Assembly (NCBI GenBank): GCA_035457865.1
Contig: DATIAR010000011.1
Span: 1-8,200 of the forward strand
From: UBA8516 sp035457865
Lineage (GTDB): Archaea > Thermoproteota > Nitrososphaeria > Nitrososphaerales > Nitrosopumilaceae
Direction: 5' to 3'
Length of the DNA: 8,200 nt
In this document: piece by piece, positions 1-5,873 of the stretch
How positions within the stretch are numbered: the stretch's first letter is position 1
Layout of the letters: each line of letters starts with the position of its first letter
Position numbers and translations under genes: made by a program
The notes under the pieces: model-generated
The model's input: only the letters and a program-made list of their open reading frames with translations
Told to the model about the DNA's origin: nothing
The model's database searches: none

Positions 1-13
1 CTGATTTGCGGGT

Positions 14-30
14 TTCTCATCAGTATTGAT
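14..30 (-). other. Predicted 17-nt tRNA intron at canonical position 37/38
   Basis: On the minus strand the loop region forms a textbook bulge-helix-bulge. The outer helix is GCGGG/CCCGC. The central 4-bp helix is CTCA (36-33) with TGAG (19-16). The first bulge is TAA and the second AAA, and the inner helix TCA/TGA closes a 4-nt ATAC loop. Cutting after the second base of each 3-nt bulge removes 30 down to 14 and leaves CTCATAA, the normal seven-base anticodon loop. In archaea this structure is cut by the tRNA splicing endonuclease; that function is family knowledge, the structure is visible here. Confidence 0.85.
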
Positions 31-50
31 TATGAGCCCGCCGGGATGAC

Positions 51-64
51 TTTGCCCAAGTAGT
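51..64 (-). other. Predicted 14-nt non-canonical intron in the tRNA D-loop
   Basis: The D-loop between GGGA (74-71) and TCCC (46-43) is 24 nt, far longer than the usual 8-11. Removing 64 down to 51 leaves AGCCAGGTCA, which restores the expected A14-G15, G18-G19 and A21 layout. The splice-site structure is a relaxed bulge-helix-bulge: GCC (68-66) can pair with GGC (56-54), with flanking bulges AGA and AAG, but there are only three central pairs and little inner helix. The boundaries therefore rest mainly on the restored D-loop, and a shift of one or two bases is possible. An alternative is an unusually long unspliced D-loop, which I consider unlikely. Confidence 0.6.
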
Positions 65-105
65 CTGGCTTCCCCACCCCGCTAACTAAAAAGAAGTTTT
101 GGGGT

Positions 106-114
106 GATATATAC
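106..114 (-). promoter_or_regulatory. TATA box for the initiator tRNA gene
   Basis: On the minus strand the sequence reads GTATATATC, centred at 110, about 27 bases upstream of the tRNA 5' end at 83. This is the normal archaeal spacing between TATA box and transcription start. A purine-rich AAAGC stretch just upstream (119-115) could serve as the BRE. Confidence 0.6.
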
Positions 115-132
115 GCTTTATCAAATTTTGGA

Positions 133-143
133 AATAATTAATA
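133..143 (+). promoter_or_regulatory. Possible TATA element for the sugar dehydrogenase gene
   Basis: AATAATTAATA is centred near 138, about 28 bases upstream of the GTG start at 166. This would place transcription start at or next to the start codon, giving a leaderless mRNA. That fits the lack of a Shine-Dalgarno sequence before this GTG. The element is a weak match in an AT-rich stretch. The stronger TATATA at 106-114 sits at the right distance for the divergent tRNA instead. Confidence 0.4.
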
Positions 144-165
144 GGATTCACAAGATGTCAAAACT

Positions 166-1257
166 GTGAATAAAAAAATAAGAATCGCAGGAATTGTTGG
201 TGCAGTAATAGCTTCTATCATAATTCTGAGTTTGCCATCAGATCCAATTGTCATACCTGGACCAGCTACGAATTCGAATGGAACAAAATCTGTAGAAATT
301 GTTGCAACAAATCTTCAGAAACCTTGGGCCATGGATTTTGCTGATGAACGAATTTTTTTCACAGAAAAAATTGGTAGAATAAGAGTAATCGATTCTGGTA
401 TCTTGTTAGAAGACCCTATTGCTAATTTGCATGTAGCAGATGTTACTGATGGGGGATTGCTTGGGTTGACCCTGCATCCTGACTTTGAAAACAATCACTT
501 TCTCTATGTTTTTTATACATATGAGGAAGAAGATAGACTCTGGAACAAGATAATCAGAATCACTGAATCTGAAAACCAACTTGCTGACGCAATAGTAATT
601 TTGGACAAAATTCCTGGGGCAGAATTTGATAACGGCGGAGTAATAAAATTTGGTCCTGATGGAAAATTGTATATAGCAACTGGCGACGCTACAGATGAAC
701 ACTCTGCACAAGACGTGCAATCACTCTCAGGAAAAATTCTAAGACTAAATGACGACGGTACCATACCTTCTGACAACCCATTTCACAACCTAGTGTTCTC
801 ATATGGACACAGAAACCCTCAAGGAATGGCGTGGGATAAATCAGGAAATCTGTATGTCACAGAACACGGACCTACAAAAAATGATGAGATAAATTTTGTA
901 AAAGCAGGACAAAACTTTGGATGGCCAAATCAAGAGTGTTCAGGTGATAAAAATTTTGTAGATTCGCTAGTATGTTATAACCCAAGTTTAGAGCCCGCTG
1001 GTATAGTTTTTTATTCTTCTAACAAACTTGATCTTCAAAATGATCTAATTATGGCAACTTTGCGTGGAAATAATTTGTACAAGTTAACCATAGATAATGA
1101 CATAATCACTGCACAACAAAGCATATTGGGTGGAGCTGGAAGGATAAGAGATGTAAATGAAGGACCAGATGGATATCTTTACATACTTACAGGAAATACT
1201 GACGGAAGAGGATTTCCCGATAAAACCGATGACAAACTTATCAGGATAGTAAAATAA
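166..1257 (+). CDS. PQQ-dependent sugar (glucose/sorbosone-type) dehydrogenase homologue, exported
   Basis: This 363-residue protein has the six-bladed beta-propeller pattern of soluble quinoprotein glucose and aldose dehydrogenases, which oxidise sugars outside the cytoplasm with PQQ. Visible family motifs are KPWAMDF (52-58), GGLLGLTLHPDF (96-107), GGVIKFGPDGKLYIATGD (157-174), SYGHRNPQGMAW (212-223, including the conserved Arg-Asn pair R216-N217), TEHGP (232-236), GQNFGWP (248-254), LRGNNLYKL (299-307) and GRIRDV followed by GPDGYLY (325-339). The first about 25 residues are a signal sequence or N-terminal anchor: a KKIR charge cluster and then a hydrophobic stretch ending near LSLPSDP. 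There is no downstream Cys for a lipobox. The GTG at 166 is chosen because it places this signal at the N-terminus. The histidine expected as catalytic base is Asp155 here, so activity may differ from the family. Substrate is unknown. The gene ends one base before the HMG-CoA reductase start, so the two are probably co-transcribed. Confidence 0.8.
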   Translation: MNKKIRIAGIVGAVIASIIILSLPSDPIVIPGPATNSNGTKSVEIVATNLQKPWAMDFADERIFFTEKIGRIRVIDSGILLEDPIANLHVADVTDGGLLGLTLHPDFENNHFLYVFYTYEEEDRLWNKIIRITESENQLADAIVILDKIPGAEFDNGGVIKFGPDGKLYIATGDATDEHSAQDVQSLSGKILRLNDDGTIPSDNPFHNLVFSYGHRNPQGMAWDKSGNLYVTEHGPTKNDEINFVKAGQNFGWPNQECSGDKNFVDSLVCYNPSLEPAGIVFYSSNKLDLQNDLIMATLRGNNLYKLTIDNDIITAQQSILGGAGRIRDVNEGPDGYLYILTGNTDGRGFPDKTDDKLIRIVK

Positions 1258-1258
1258 A

Positions 1259-2431
1259 TTGGCAAATTCATCAATTCCCAAGTTTTATGAAAAAAGTAAG
1301 GAAGAAAGGATCAAAGCAATAGCATCATTTTGTGGTCTCTCAAAAAAAGAGATCAAAGTTCTGCAAAACAATGGTGGAATATCATTTAATGAAGCAGACA
1401 GAATGGTTGAAAACGCAATAGGAACAGTTTCCTTACCACTAGGAATAGCTACAAACTTTAGGATAAACAAGAAAGACTACCTTGTTCCGATGGCAATCGA
1501 AGAGCCATCAGTAATTGCTGCTGCCTCAAATGCTGCAAAGATAGCAAGAAAATTTGGCGGTTTTGTCATGAAGGCAGACGAATCATACAGTATTGGGCAG
1601 ATTCAAGTTGTTGATGTCAATGTAAAGTTGGCTATTTCAAAGATTTTGAAATCTTCTAAAGAAATTCTAAAACTTGCAAATTCAAAAAGTAAGACACTTT
1701 CTAAGATGAGAAAAGGCGCTAAACAAGTTTCATGCAAAGTAATCAAAATCAGCTCTGGTAAGATGTTGATTGTTGAACTCTTAATTGATGTTGGTGATGC
1801 AATGGGTGCAAACGTAACAAATACCATGTGTGAAGGCGTAGCACCTCTAATTGAAAAATTAACAGGTGGAAGAGTGATACTACGGATACTTTCAAACTAT
1901 TCAACAAAAAGACTGGTAAGAGGCACTGCTGTTTTTGATAAAAACGAAATAGGTGGACAAAAAATAGTTGATAACATCATTTTGGCATACAAATTTGCAG
2001 CAAATGATCCATACAGAGCTGTGACTCATAACAAAGGAATCATGAATGGAATAATTGCAGTTGCAAATGCGACTGGGCAAGACACAAGAGCAATTGAAGC
2101 AGCAGCCCACGCATACGCAGCAAAAAGTGGGAGATATGGTTCACTTACAGAATGGAAAAAAGACAAGAAAGGAAACTTGGTTGGCAAAATTGAATTACCA
2201 ATGTCTGTAGGAACAGTTGGTGGAATTGTAAATGTGCACCCAATGATCAAAATTTGTACAAAAATTATTGGAGTAAAATCTGCAAAAGAGCTTGCGTGTG
2301 TTATTGCAGCAACAGGTCTTGCACAGAACTTTAGCGCAATACGATCTCTTGCTTCTGAAGGAATACAAAAAGGACACATGAGGCTACATGCAAGAAAATT
2401 GCAGCGGCAGATATCAAATCAGATAAAATAG
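1259..2431 (+). CDS. hmgA: Class II hydroxymethylglutaryl-CoA reductase, frameshifted near its 3' end
   Basis: The enzyme reduces HMG-CoA to mevalonate, the committed step to archaeal isoprenoid lipids. Class II motifs are clear: ENAIGTVSLPLGIA (51-64), EEPSVIAAAS (81-90, with the catalytic Glu82), DAMGAN (180-185), HNKGIMNG (257-264, Lys259), GQDTRAIEA (273-281, Asp275) and GHMRLHARK (372-380, catalytic His377). Class I forms differ at the EEPSV and DAMGAN positions. The start is TTG at 1259, immediately after the preceding stop, and gives a normal N-terminus. As read, the protein is 390 residues and ends in LQRQISNQIK, which does not resemble the family. Reading in the -1 frame from 2398 gives a family-like tail to 2505 and a total of about 415 residues, close to the usual class II length. 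All catalytic residues lie before the shift, but the C-terminal domain that covers the active site would be damaged. A sequencing error in the A-run at 2395-2398 is the simplest cause. Confidence 0.85.
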   Translation: MANSSIPKFYEKSKEERIKAIASFCGLSKKEIKVLQNNGGISFNEADRMVENAIGTVSLPLGIATNFRINKKDYLVPMAIEEPSVIAAASNAAKIARKFGGFVMKADESYSIGQIQVVDVNVKLAISKILKSSKEILKLANSKSKTLSKMRKGAKQVSCKVIKISSGKMLIVELLIDVGDAMGANVTNTMCEGVAPLIEKLTGGRVILRILSNYSTKRLVRGTAVFDKNEIGGQKIVDNIILAYKFAANDPYRAVTHNKGIMNGIIAVANATGQDTRAIEAAAHAYAAKSGRYGSLTEWKKDKKGNLVGKIELPMSVGTVGGIVNVHPMIKICTKIIGVKSAKELACVIAATGLAQNFSAIRSLASEGIQKGHMRLHARKLQRQISNQIK

Positions 2432-2505
2432 ATGAGGTAACAAAGAGAATGATAAAAGAAGGAAACGTCTCAGTACATCGCACAAAAGAATTACTCGAAT
2501 CTTAG
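2398..2505 (+). other. Displaced C-terminus of the HMG-CoA reductase in the -1 frame
   Basis: From the AAAA at 2395-2398, a one-base backward shift gives 35 codons to a TAG at 2503-2505. The encoded tail begins IAAADIKSDKIDEVTK and ends VSVHRTKELLES. It continues the HARK motif the way class II reductases do: HAR(N/K)IA, then an acidic helix with Glu/Asp-Val, then a helix near the end with Arg-x-x-x-x-Leu-Leu. The zero frame stops at 2429-2431 after ten unrelated residues. The stretch has no start of its own that would make it a separate gene. Confidence 0.75.
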
Positions 2506-2511
2506 CGCCCA

Positions 2512-2523
2512 AGATATATATCT
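2512..2523 (+). promoter_or_regulatory. TATA box of the histidine operon promoter
   Basis: AGATATATATCT is a perfect 12-base palindrome centred between 2517 and 2518, about 28 bases before the hisG TTG start at 2546. It is the only strong TATA element in the 40-base gap and lies seven bases after the restored reductase stop. The spacing puts transcription start within a few bases of the start codon, so the operon mRNA is probably leaderless. No terminator-like T-run and no histidine-rich leader peptide are visible in the gap. Confidence 0.65.
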
Positions 2524-2545
2524 AAAAACCCTTGCTAGGACTACG

Positions 2546-3523
2546 TTGACTCTAGTTAAATTTGCAATTCCCAAAGGTAGTATAGAAGATGCTACCTTCA
2601 AGGTTTTAGAAAGATCTTGGACAAAAGTAAAACGAAGAGACAGAACATACCGGGTGACTCTGGATGATCCACAAATTGCAGTAAAGATGTTAAGACCGCA
2701 AGAGATCCCAAACCTTGTCTTTGATGGGTTGTACGATGTTGGTATAACAGGTAAAGACTGGGTACAAGAAACAAATGCAGATGTACAAACTCTTTTGGAT
2801 CTGGAATATGGGAAAATAAAACTTGTAATAGCAATACCCGATTCTTATAATTTCAAATCACTTGACCAAATGATTGCAGTATACGCAAAAAAGAAAAAGA
2901 TACTTAGAATCTCTTCTGAGTATCTTACGACTGCTGCAAAATTCATAAAACAATCTAAGAGTTACAAAAAACTCTATGGTTCAAAGGATCCCCTAATCAT
3001 AACTCCGTGGTTACGCATTGGTTCAAACAAGAACGTGCAAATTCACCTGTCATTTGGAGCAACTGAAGCAAAACCACCAGACGATGTAGACGCAATAATG
3101 GATGTAACAGAAACAGGCACTACACTTACACAAAATCAACTAAAGATAGTAGACACTGTACTGGAATCAAGTGCTATTCTAATAGCAAACAAATCATCAC
3201 TACGAGATAAGACAAAGCGGGAAAAGATCTACGATATTGTTACTATGTTACGTGGGGCTGTGGAAGGAAAAGAACGCCTGCACGTGTTTCTAAACGTACA
3301 AGAAAAGAATCTCAATAAATTGCTAAAAGAACTACCGTCACTTAAGCGACCCACTATTAGTCCTCTTAGTGAGAAGGGATGGTACGGAATAAACACAATA
3401 ATTCCCAAGTCTGAATTTCACAAACTTGTTCCAAAACTTCGAAAGATAGCACAGGGATTAGTAGTACACGAGCCAAAGCAAATACTTGCACTAGAGGAGA
3501 TAAAACGAGATGAGGAAAATTGA
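2546..3523 (+). CDS. hisG: ATP phosphoribosyltransferase, long form (HisG_L)
   Basis: It catalyses the first step of histidine synthesis, ATP + PRPP to phosphoribosyl-ATP, in the cytoplasm. At 325 residues it is the long form, with its own C-terminal ACT-like domain for histidine feedback, so it needs no HisZ partner. The N-terminal motif is KFAIPKGSIEDATF (5-18). Periplasmic-binding-protein-like features follow: RPQEIPNLVFDGLYDVGITG (50-69). The PRPP loop region is HLSFGATEAKPPDD (167-180), continuing as DAIMDVTETGTTL (182-194). The regulatory domain runs from about 230 to 320 and contains LHVFLNV, SPLSEKGWYGINTIIP and GLVVHEP. The TTG start places the family-typical lead directly at the N-terminus. 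An AGGA at 2537-2540 is a possible weak ribosome site, but the promoter position suggests a leaderless message. It is the first gene of the operon, and its stop overlaps hisD by one base. Confidence 0.95.
   Translation: MTLVKFAIPKGSIEDATFKVLERSWTKVKRRDRTYRVTLDDPQIAVKMLRPQEIPNLVFDGLYDVGITGKDWVQETNADVQTLLDLEYGKIKLVIAIPDSYNFKSLDQMIAVYAKKKKILRISSEYLTTAAKFIKQSKSYKKLYGSKDPLIITPWLRIGSNKNVQIHLSFGATEAKPPDDVDAIMDVTETGTTLTQNQLKIVDTVLESSAILIANKSSLRDKTKREKIYDIVTMLRGAVEGKERLHVFLNVQEKNLNKLLKELPSLKRPTISPLSEKGWYGINTIIPKSEFHKLVPKLRKIAQGLVVHEPKQILALEEIKRDEEN
3512..3515 (+). promoter_or_regulatory. Shine-Dalgarno-like site deciding the hisD start
   Basis: GAGG ends seven bases before the ATG at 3523. That favours ATG 3523 over the adjacent in-frame TTG at 3520. 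Comparable sites precede hisC (AAGGA, 4788-4792) and hisH (AAGGTG, 7452-7457), so internal genes of the operon seem to use leader-type initiation. Confidence 0.45.
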
Positions 3524-4806
3524 TGAGAACCATCATTGTTCGAGATATCAATACTACTGTTGCAGACGTACGACAACGACCTAGACCCACCCAGAAACAA
3601 AAGAAAATAGTTAATGACATAATTCTTGATGTACAAAAAAATCCGCAAGACAAGACAATAATAAAATACGAAAAAAAAGACGGCAAGCTAAAAGCAGATC
3701 TAAGATCAATTAGAGTAACAAAATCTGAAATCAAAAATGCATACTCTAAAGTAACAAAGAATCAGATTGATGCAATCAAGCTTGCAAAAAAAAGGCTTGA
3801 AAGAACAGAGCTTACAATAAAAAGCAAACTAGAAAAAATCACGATTCAAACAGACGGAATAAAAATTATCAAGATGTTTGTGCCAATTGAAAGTGTAGGT
3901 TGCTACATTCCAGGTGGCGAAGCTAGATATCCAAGTACAGTAATAATGTCTGTCATTCCAGCCAAGGTGGCTGGTGTAAAAAAAATTGTTGCTATTTCAC
4001 CACCTGATAAGAACGGCTACATTGATCCGCTTACTCTTGTTGCTGCAGACATTTGTGGAGTAGATGAATTTTACAAAGCCGGTGTAGCAGGGATTGCTGC
4101 GCTAGCATACGGAACTAAATCTGTACCCAAAGTGGATAAGATAGTTGGACCTGGAGGACTGTTCATCACTATTGCAAAATATCTGGTAAGTGAGACTGTC
4201 TCAATTGATATGGTTGCAGGGCCAACCGAGCTTGCAATCATAGCAGATTCTTTTGCAGACCCAAATCTTGTTGCTTCTGATCTAATATCCCAAGCAGAAC
4301 ATGGACCTGCCTCTATGTGTTGTTTGATAACCACTTCTGCTAGACTAAAAAACACTGTACAGGATTCATTACAAAAACAAATTGGTAAAATACAAAGACG
4401 AGAATTTGTCAAGGCAAGCTTGAAAAACAATGGATTTATTGCAGTTTGCAAGAGCGAATCAGAAGTTATAGAATTTGCAAATAAACTTGCTCCAGAACAC
4501 CTTGAAATAATCACAAAAAATCCGCAACAGATAGCACAGAAGATTAGATCCGCAGGTCTTGTATTGATAGGAAAGGACACTCCGTCTTCAGCAAGTGACT
4601 ATCTACTGGGTTCAAATCACATCCTTCCTACAAACGGGTTTGCAAGAGCTAGGGGATCACTTGGAGTACTTGACTTTATGAAAATACAAAGCCAAGTAGA
4701 AACCTCAAAAACTGAATTACGGAAAATTTCCAAATACATGAAAGCTTTGACAAGTGCAGAAGGACTACCAAATCACTACGAAGCAGTAAGGACTAGATTA
4801 AAATGA
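3523..4806 (+). CDS. hisD: Histidinol dehydrogenase
   Basis: This is the last enzyme of the pathway: a zinc- and NAD-dependent oxidation of L-histidinol through histidinal to histidine. From ATG 3523 it has 427 residues, the usual length. Motifs are GCYIPGGEARYPST (126-139), KIVGPGG (206-212), DMVAGPTELAI (229-239), SQAEHGP (256-262), LAPEHLEI (322-329), SASDYLLGSNHILPT (356-370) and GLPNHYEAVRTR (414-425). Zinc ligands known from the E. coli enzyme map to Gln257, His260, Asp359 and His418, and the catalytic Glu-His pair to Glu325-His326; all are present. An in-frame TTG one codon upstream (3520) is a possible alternative start. The ATG overlaps the hisG stop by one base, and the 3' end overlaps hisC by four, implying translational coupling. 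Confidence 0.96.
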   Translation: MRTIIVRDINTTVADVRQRPRPTQKQKKIVNDIILDVQKNPQDKTIIKYEKKDGKLKADLRSIRVTKSEIKNAYSKVTKNQIDAIKLAKKRLERTELTIKSKLEKITIQTDGIKIIKMFVPIESVGCYIPGGEARYPSTVIMSVIPAKVAGVKKIVAISPPDKNGYIDPLTLVAADICGVDEFYKAGVAGIAALAYGTKSVPKVDKIVGPGGLFITIAKYLVSETVSIDMVAGPTELAIIADSFADPNLVASDLISQAEHGPASMCCLITTSARLKNTVQDSLQKQIGKIQRREFVKASLKNNGFIAVCKSESEVIEFANKLAPEHLEIITKNPQQIAQKIRSAGLVLIGKDTPSSASDYLLGSNHILPTNGFARARGSLGVLDFMKIQSQVETSKTELRKISKYMKALTSAEGLPNHYEAVRTRLK

Positions 4807-5873
4807 AATCAGGCTGGTTCCAAAAAAAAGTTGAACAGCTGTCAAAGCTAAAAGGATATCAGAAACCTGAAAAGTTTCCAAATGCTCTAAAGCTTGATTC
4901 TAATGAAAATTATGCAATAGACAGAGAGTTTTCCTTGGATCTGATAAAGCAAACTGAAGACAAGCTTGACGTGAGAGAATACCCACTAAGTGATACAGAA
5001 CGACTTGTTGAATCGCTCTCTAAATACACCAAAATACCTCAAGAGATGATTGGTGTAGGAAACGGCTCTGATCAGATAATTGATCTAATACTAGCAAATT
5101 TTGCTTCAAAAGAAACAAAAATTCTGACCTCAGAACCCACCTTTGGTTTTTTTGAAGAAAGATGCAAGTTGTACTCTATTCCAATGATCAAGATTCCTTT
5201 TACAAAGAACATGACACTAGAATTAGAAAAATTTCTTTCAAACATAAAAAAGGCTGACATCCTTTATCTTGATTCGCCAAACAACCCAACTGGATTTCAG
5301 TTTACAAAAAACAAACTAGAACAACTGATCAAAGAATTTGATGGTCTTGTAATAATAGACGAAGCATATGTAGAATTTGCTGACTATTCTATTATAGACA
5401 TGACAAAGAAAAAAGATAATCTGATTGTACTAAGAACACTTTCAAAATCATTTGGACTTGCGGGACTTCGTGTTGGGTATTTTGTGGCAAACAAAAAGAT
5501 AGCTAGTGTATTTACCAAAACAATTCAGTATCCCTATCCACTAAATACTGTTGCAATCGAGACAGCGATCTTAGCTTTACAAAGATCAAAACAAATTTCT
5601 GAAATTGCAAATCTAATCAAAAATGAAAGATCTAGGATGATAGAAACACTTCGCAGCATGGGTGTTTTCCAAGTCTTTGATTCAAAAGCAAATTTTGTAC
5701 TTTTTAGCGCGCCTGGTTCTGGACTACGTATCTACAAGGCCTTAGTAGAACAGGGTATTGTTGTGAAAAATCTAGGGAAGATGGGAAGCCACGACGGTTG
5801 TTTGAGAGTCACAGTAGGTTCAGAAGAGATGAATTCAAAATTCTTGCTAGCAATGCGTGATCTATTGAGATGA
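4803..5873 (+). CDS. hisC: Histidinol-phosphate aminotransferase
   Basis: A PLP-dependent class I/II aminotransferase that converts imidazole-acetol phosphate and glutamate to histidinol phosphate and 2-oxoglutarate. The 356 residues match the family length. Visible features are LDSNENY (31-37), GVGNGSDQII (84-93), SPNNPTG (158-164), IIDEAYVEF (184-192, Asp186 and Tyr189 contacting PLP), TLSKSFGLAGLRVGY (212-226, PLP lysine Lys215, Arg223) and the C-terminal phosphate/carboxylate-binding region NFVLF to LRVTVGS (about 297-341). The position within a his operon supports HisC over other aminotransferases of this fold. The start ATG overlaps the hisD stop as ATGA, and the end overlaps the next gene in the same way. 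Confidence 0.95.
   Translation: MKSGWFQKKVEQLSKLKGYQKPEKFPNALKLDSNENYAIDREFSLDLIKQTEDKLDVREYPLSDTERLVESLSKYTKIPQEMIGVGNGSDQIIDLILANFASKETKILTSEPTFGFFEERCKLYSIPMIKIPFTKNMTLELEKFLSNIKKADILYLDSPNNPTGFQFTKNKLEQLIKEFDGLVIIDEAYVEFADYSIIDMTKKKDNLIVLRTLSKSFGLAGLRVGYFVANKKIASVFTKTIQYPYPLNTVAIETAILALQRSKQISEIANLIKNERSRMIETLRSMGVFQVFDSKANFVLFSAPGSGLRIYKALVEQGIVVKNLGKMGSHDGCLRVTVGSEEMNSKFLLAMRDLLR

Larger units (their letters stand above)
1..83 (-). tRNA. Initiator tRNA-Met(CAU), partial at left edge, with two predicted introns
   Basis: Read on the minus strand from 83, the sequence gives a 7-nt acceptor strand AGCGGGG (83-77), TG (76-75), D-stem GGGA/TCCC (74-71 and 46-43), G26 (42), anticodon stem GCGGG/CCCGC (41-37 and 12-8), a CTCATAA loop with anticodon CAT (34-32) once an intron is removed, then AAATCAG (7-1), where the window ends before the T-arm. 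A1 in the acceptor and three consecutive G-C pairs at the base of the anticodon loop are hallmarks of archaeal initiator tRNAs, which separates it from elongator Met or Ile(CAU) tRNAs. The D-loop is 24 nt and the anticodon loop is 24 nt long, so two introns must be removed to give a normal cloverleaf. The 3' acceptor, T-arm and 3' end lie outside the window, so acceptor pairing cannot be checked. The tRNA identity is well supported; the exact intron ends are less certain. Confidence 0.85.

Noticed and set aside
47..70. GACT/AGTC helix (65-62 with 51-48, minus strand) as the central helix of the D-loop intron
   Set aside because: Cutting in bulges next to this helix would not leave the G18-G19 pair needed in the mature D-loop, whereas removing 64 down to 51 does.
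106..114. TATATA as the promoter of the plus-strand dehydrogenase gene
   Set aside because: It lies about 56 bases before the GTG start, which would leave a leader of about 30 bases without a ribosome site. Its distance to the tRNA 5' end on the other strand is exactly right.
155..169. ATG at 155 as an upstream start for the dehydrogenase gene
   Set aside because: It is in another frame and stops after four codons (TGA 167-169). The GTG at 166 gives a proper signal-sequence N-terminus.
2026..2379. 117-codon open frame on the minus strand inside the reductase gene
   Set aside because: It is antisense to conserved reductase motifs, and its Pro/Ile/Phe-rich translation resembles no protein family I know.
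2395..2401. Programmed -1 ribosomal frameshift at the A-run in the reductase gene
   Set aside because: There is no X-XXY-YYZ slippery heptamer. Only the AAA codon could re-pair after slipping, the preceding AGA codon could not, and I see no strong downstream hairpin. A single-base deletion or sequencing error is simpler.
4071..4580. 169-codon open frame on the minus strand inside hisD
   Set aside because: It lies entirely within hisD, which has all its catalytic residues. The translation is Ser/Ile/Phe-rich without recognisable motifs, as expected for an antisense shadow.
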